DNA of 24,893 nucleotides from Dehalococcoidales bacterium (GTDB taxonomy: Bacteria > Chloroflexota > Dehalococcoidia > Dehalococcoidales > UBA3254), in NCBI GenBank assembly GCA_016926695.1, contig JAFGOB010000099.1, positions 1 to 24,893 on the forward strand, given 5' to 3'. Positions 23,095-24,893 of the stretch are shown here, piece by piece. A program made the position numbers and the translations under genes. How positions within the stretch are numbered: position 1 is the first letter of the stretch; each line of letters begins with the position of its first letter. The notes beneath the pieces were generated by a model. It was given only the letters and a program-made list of their open reading frames with translations. It ran no database searches and had not been told where the DNA came from.

Positions 23095-23133
23095 CTTCTC
23101 CGGAGGAGAAGCACCCTCCGGGTGCTGGAGAAG
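23095..23133. repeat. Composite REP-like palindromes
   Basis: CTTCTCC-GGA-GGAGAAG (23095-23111) adjoins GCACCC-TCC-GGGTGC (23111-23125), followed by a further GGAGAAG that can also pair with the first arm. They lie in the 220-bp gap between MutL and the CoA transferases; no gene is seen there. Confidence 0.65.
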
Positions 23134-23247
23134 GAGAGGATGAGGGTGCCAGATTCCCTCTCTCCTGTTAGAAACCTGCAACCTGGGACAGTTTTCATCC
23201 CGGCTTCTTCCTCTTCGAAATTAGAGAGAAAACCAGGACTGCTTTTT

Positions 23248-24618
23248 TTAAATTTGCTTCAGGTGCTTTTTTATTATCCTCAGGGCTTTGCGGGGTTCCA
23301 CCTGGCTCAGCAGTCCCACCGCGTAGAGAAGATAAAGCTCGTCGATAAAAAAGCGGGGTTCCTTCGGCTTGAGAACAAAAGGCTTCTCTTTCTGATACAG
23401 CGCCCCTTCCAGTACCTGCCGGGGACTTTGCGAAAAGATAATAGGCCCCCCCGTGCCGATGACGGTCTTGACAGCGGTAAAGTCCTTGCCGTGCTGTACC
23501 ATCATTTCCCCCATCGGGCCGTATACCACCTCCAGCCTGCCGACATGCTGGTCCAGGGCAACCTCGACCGCTACACGGGATAGTAGTATATGACTGACAA
23601 ACTCATTCACATCCCCGGGAAGTTCGCCATCGCAAAACCTATCTATTATTTTATCAAAATCGACAGGGCTTTCCCTGCCTTCACAGTATTTTCTCAGTGT
23701 ATCTATGTTATGCTTGAGACCCAGATTCCCTTCCACCGTCCTCTTCACGTAGGGCTCGGGCAGAGCGTTGGCCAGGGCTACCGAACCGGTGGCGGGAGTC
23801 CCCCTGGCGACTGAGTGAACATCGGTGGTCGCGCCGCCCGGATCTACCACGATCAGTTCTCCCAGCCCGGGCTCATCGCCGCTCCCGTTAGCCATCAGCT
23901 TTACTGCTTCCAGGACGGCGGAGGGTGTAGGCATAATCACATCACGGATAATAGACTGGACCCTGGCTATACCTTTAGCCTTGATGATGTTTTTCAGAAA
24001 GATTTCCCGGATTTCCCGGTTGCACGGCTCCACATCAAGTATGCCTATTTCAGGCATGACATTGCGGGTAAACAGCACGTGTTTACCCGTATTTTTAAAA
24101 ATATCGCCGATGGCATCGTAGGTAGACTTGTTGCCGGCTACGATGATATTGCTGAGGCTATGATTACAGCGGGAGAGCATGCCGGCATTGTGAATGATCA
24201 CCTGTTCATCTCCGCCGTCCGTTCCTCCGCACAGCAGGACAATATCCGGGTCCAACCGCTCTATTTCGGCAATTTCCTGCCTGGTGAGTTTAAAGGAAAA
24301 GCAGCCGACCACCTTGGCTCCGGCCCCCAGCGCGGCATGGTTGGCGGCCTTGCTGGTCAGGTCCGGCACAAAACCGACGCAGACCATACGCAGGCCGCCT
24401 GCTGCGCTGCTGCAAGCCAGGGCCTCCCTTTTTTCCAGGTCGGTTATAGCGGTATTTTCGGATATCTGTTTCAGAGCGTCCTGAAGCCCAAGTGTAATAT
24501 CACTTTCCACCGTGGAAGGCACTTTAACCGCCGATAAGACATCCTCCTTCTCGAGGTCTACCGCCACAACCTTGGTATAGGTACTTCCGAAATCGATTAA
24601 CAGTCTGATATTGTCCAT
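23248..24618 (-). CDS. mutL: MutL-family protein (B12-dependent mutase partner, ASKHA ATPase)
   Basis: A 456-residue protein of the glutamate mutase MutL family, thought to protect or reactivate adenosylcobalamin mutases. It is unrelated to the mismatch-repair MutL. The actin/Hsp70-type ATPase motifs are visible: phosphate-1 loop DFGSTYTKV (9-17), phosphate-2 VVDPGGATTDVHS (257-269) and a later GTGGPI. ACSSAAGGLRMVCVGFVPDLT and VLLCGGTDGGD are family hallmarks. ATG 24618 has only a weak upstream site. The gene follows, by 139 bp, the end of a B12-binding-domain gene, the usual partner, which supports the assignment. Confidence 0.92.
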   Translation of the reverse strand: MDNIRLLIDFGSTYTKVVAVDLEKEDVLSAVKVPSTVESDITLGLQDALKQISENTAITDLEKREALACSSAAGGLRMVCVGFVPDLTSKAANHAALGAGAKVVGCFSFKLTRQEIAEIERLDPDIVLLCGGTDGGDEQVIIHNAGMLSRCNHSLSNIIVAGNKSTYDAIGDIFKNTGKHVLFTRNVMPEIGILDVEPCNREIREIFLKNIIKAKGIARVQSIIRDVIMPTPSAVLEAVKLMANGSGDEPGLGELIVVDPGGATTDVHSVARGTPATGSVALANALPEPYVKRTVEGNLGLKHNIDTLRKYCEGRESPVDFDKIIDRFCDGELPGDVNEFVSHILLSRVAVEVALDQHVGRLEVVYGPMGEMMVQHGKDFTAVKTVIGTGGPIIFSQSPRQVLEGALYQKEKPFVLKPKEPRFFIDELYLLYAVGLLSQVEPRKALRIIKKHLKQI

Positions 24619-24693
24619 AAGCCTAAATTCTTTTCAATAATTCGTTCCGTAGCGGAGACATCCGCACATGCTGAAAATTACACACACAACTCC

Positions 24694-24727
24694 ACACGGC
24701 AGTTGAGTTAATCCGCTGTGGCCGTGT
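24694..24727. repeat. Inverted repeat between mutase subunit and MutL genes
   Basis: ACACGGC (24694-24700) pairs with GCCGTGT (24721-24727) across 20 nt. No T-run follows on the minus strand. It may be a processing or attenuation hairpin in the mRNA. Confidence 0.4.
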
Positions 24728-24757
24728 AAATTCACGCTTTTCTGGCCGCCATGGGTT

Positions 24758-24893
24758 TTATTCTTTGCCCCTGGCCTTAAGGTCGGTCCTGAGGTCGTTT
24801 ATGGCAGACTCCAGGTCGGTCTCCGGAGGGTATACCCGCTGAAAACCCAGCGCCTTGAATTTCTCCTCCACCACTTTATGGTCTTGTCTCCCC
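24758..24893 (-). CDS. C-terminal end of a B12-binding mutase subunit (partial)
   Basis: Only the last 44 codons are in the window; the gene continues beyond base 24893. The readable end is GRQDHKVVEEKFKALGFQRV, then YPPETDLESAINDLRTDL and KARGKE. This matches the last helix-strand-helix of cobalamin-binding domains of methylmalonyl-CoA mutase/glutamate mutase S type, where the usual reading is ...MGFDAVFGPGTD.... PPET replaces GPGT. The MutL gene directly downstream is the expected neighbour. The assignment rests on a short segment and context. Confidence 0.6.
   Translation of the reverse strand, partial: GRQDHKVVEEKFKALGFQRVYPPETDLESAINDLRTDLKARGKE

Noticed and set aside
23248..24618. DNA mismatch repair MutL
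   Set aside because: The motifs are those of the ASKHA-fold glutamate-mutase MutL family, without GHKL ATPase motifs, and the gene follows a B12-binding domain gene.

Overview
This 24.9 kb window looks like chromosome of an anaerobic bacterium. The mix of a group 3b-type [NiFe] hydrogenase, a MutL-type B12-mutase partner, class III CoA transferases, a corrinoid/uroporphyrinogen-decarboxylase-like methyltransferase and many small palindromic repeats fits Chloroflexota (Dehalococcoidia-like) best. That placement is an inference from gene content and was not tested.

Layout: (1) 1-2.97 kb: two secreted lipoproteins, the second a von Willebrand A protein with a complete MIDAS, ended by a strong terminator. 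(2) 2.97-4.3 kb: a URO-D/MtaA-like methyltransferase on the minus strand. (3) 4.6-9.44 kb: a compact hydrogenase operon: maturation protease, a three-part fusion (response-regulator receiver + HydB-type Fe-S subunit + HydG-type FAD/NAD subunit), HydD-type small subunit and HydA-type large subunit, with 4-bp overlaps between the last three. (4) 9.47-10.66 kb: a convergent membrane histidine kinase with no separate response regulator in the window. (5) 10.7-15.4 kb: a P-type ATPase behind a promoter, a NiCo/czcD-like metal riboswitch and a terminator, bracketed by decayed mobile DNA: two inverted, dead copies of a REP-associated (HUH) transposase, two clusters of degenerate IS21-end-like tandem repeats, and an 86-bp MITE-like insertion. 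(6) 15.6-16.3 kb: a ribbon-helix-helix/PIN toxin-antitoxin pair. (7) 16.67-18.16 kb: an alpha-type ADP-forming acyl-CoA synthetase. (8) 18.1-19.2 kb: a DUF2283/DUF4258 pair between two copies of a 126-bp direct repeat, plus hairpin repeats. (9) 19.25-24.9 kb, minus strand: end of a B12-binding mutase subunit, MutL, two class III CoA transferases and a crotonase, probably one CoA-thioester pathway.

The strongest candidate for something new is the receiver-hydrogenase fusion with a histidine kinase next door: a two-component signal could act directly on a soluble NAD(P)-linked hydrogenase instead of on transcription. Second is the metal riboswitch, which gives a likely substrate class (Ni/Co/Fe) to a P-type ATPase whose membrane motif (PEEFP) is not that of known heavy-metal pumps.
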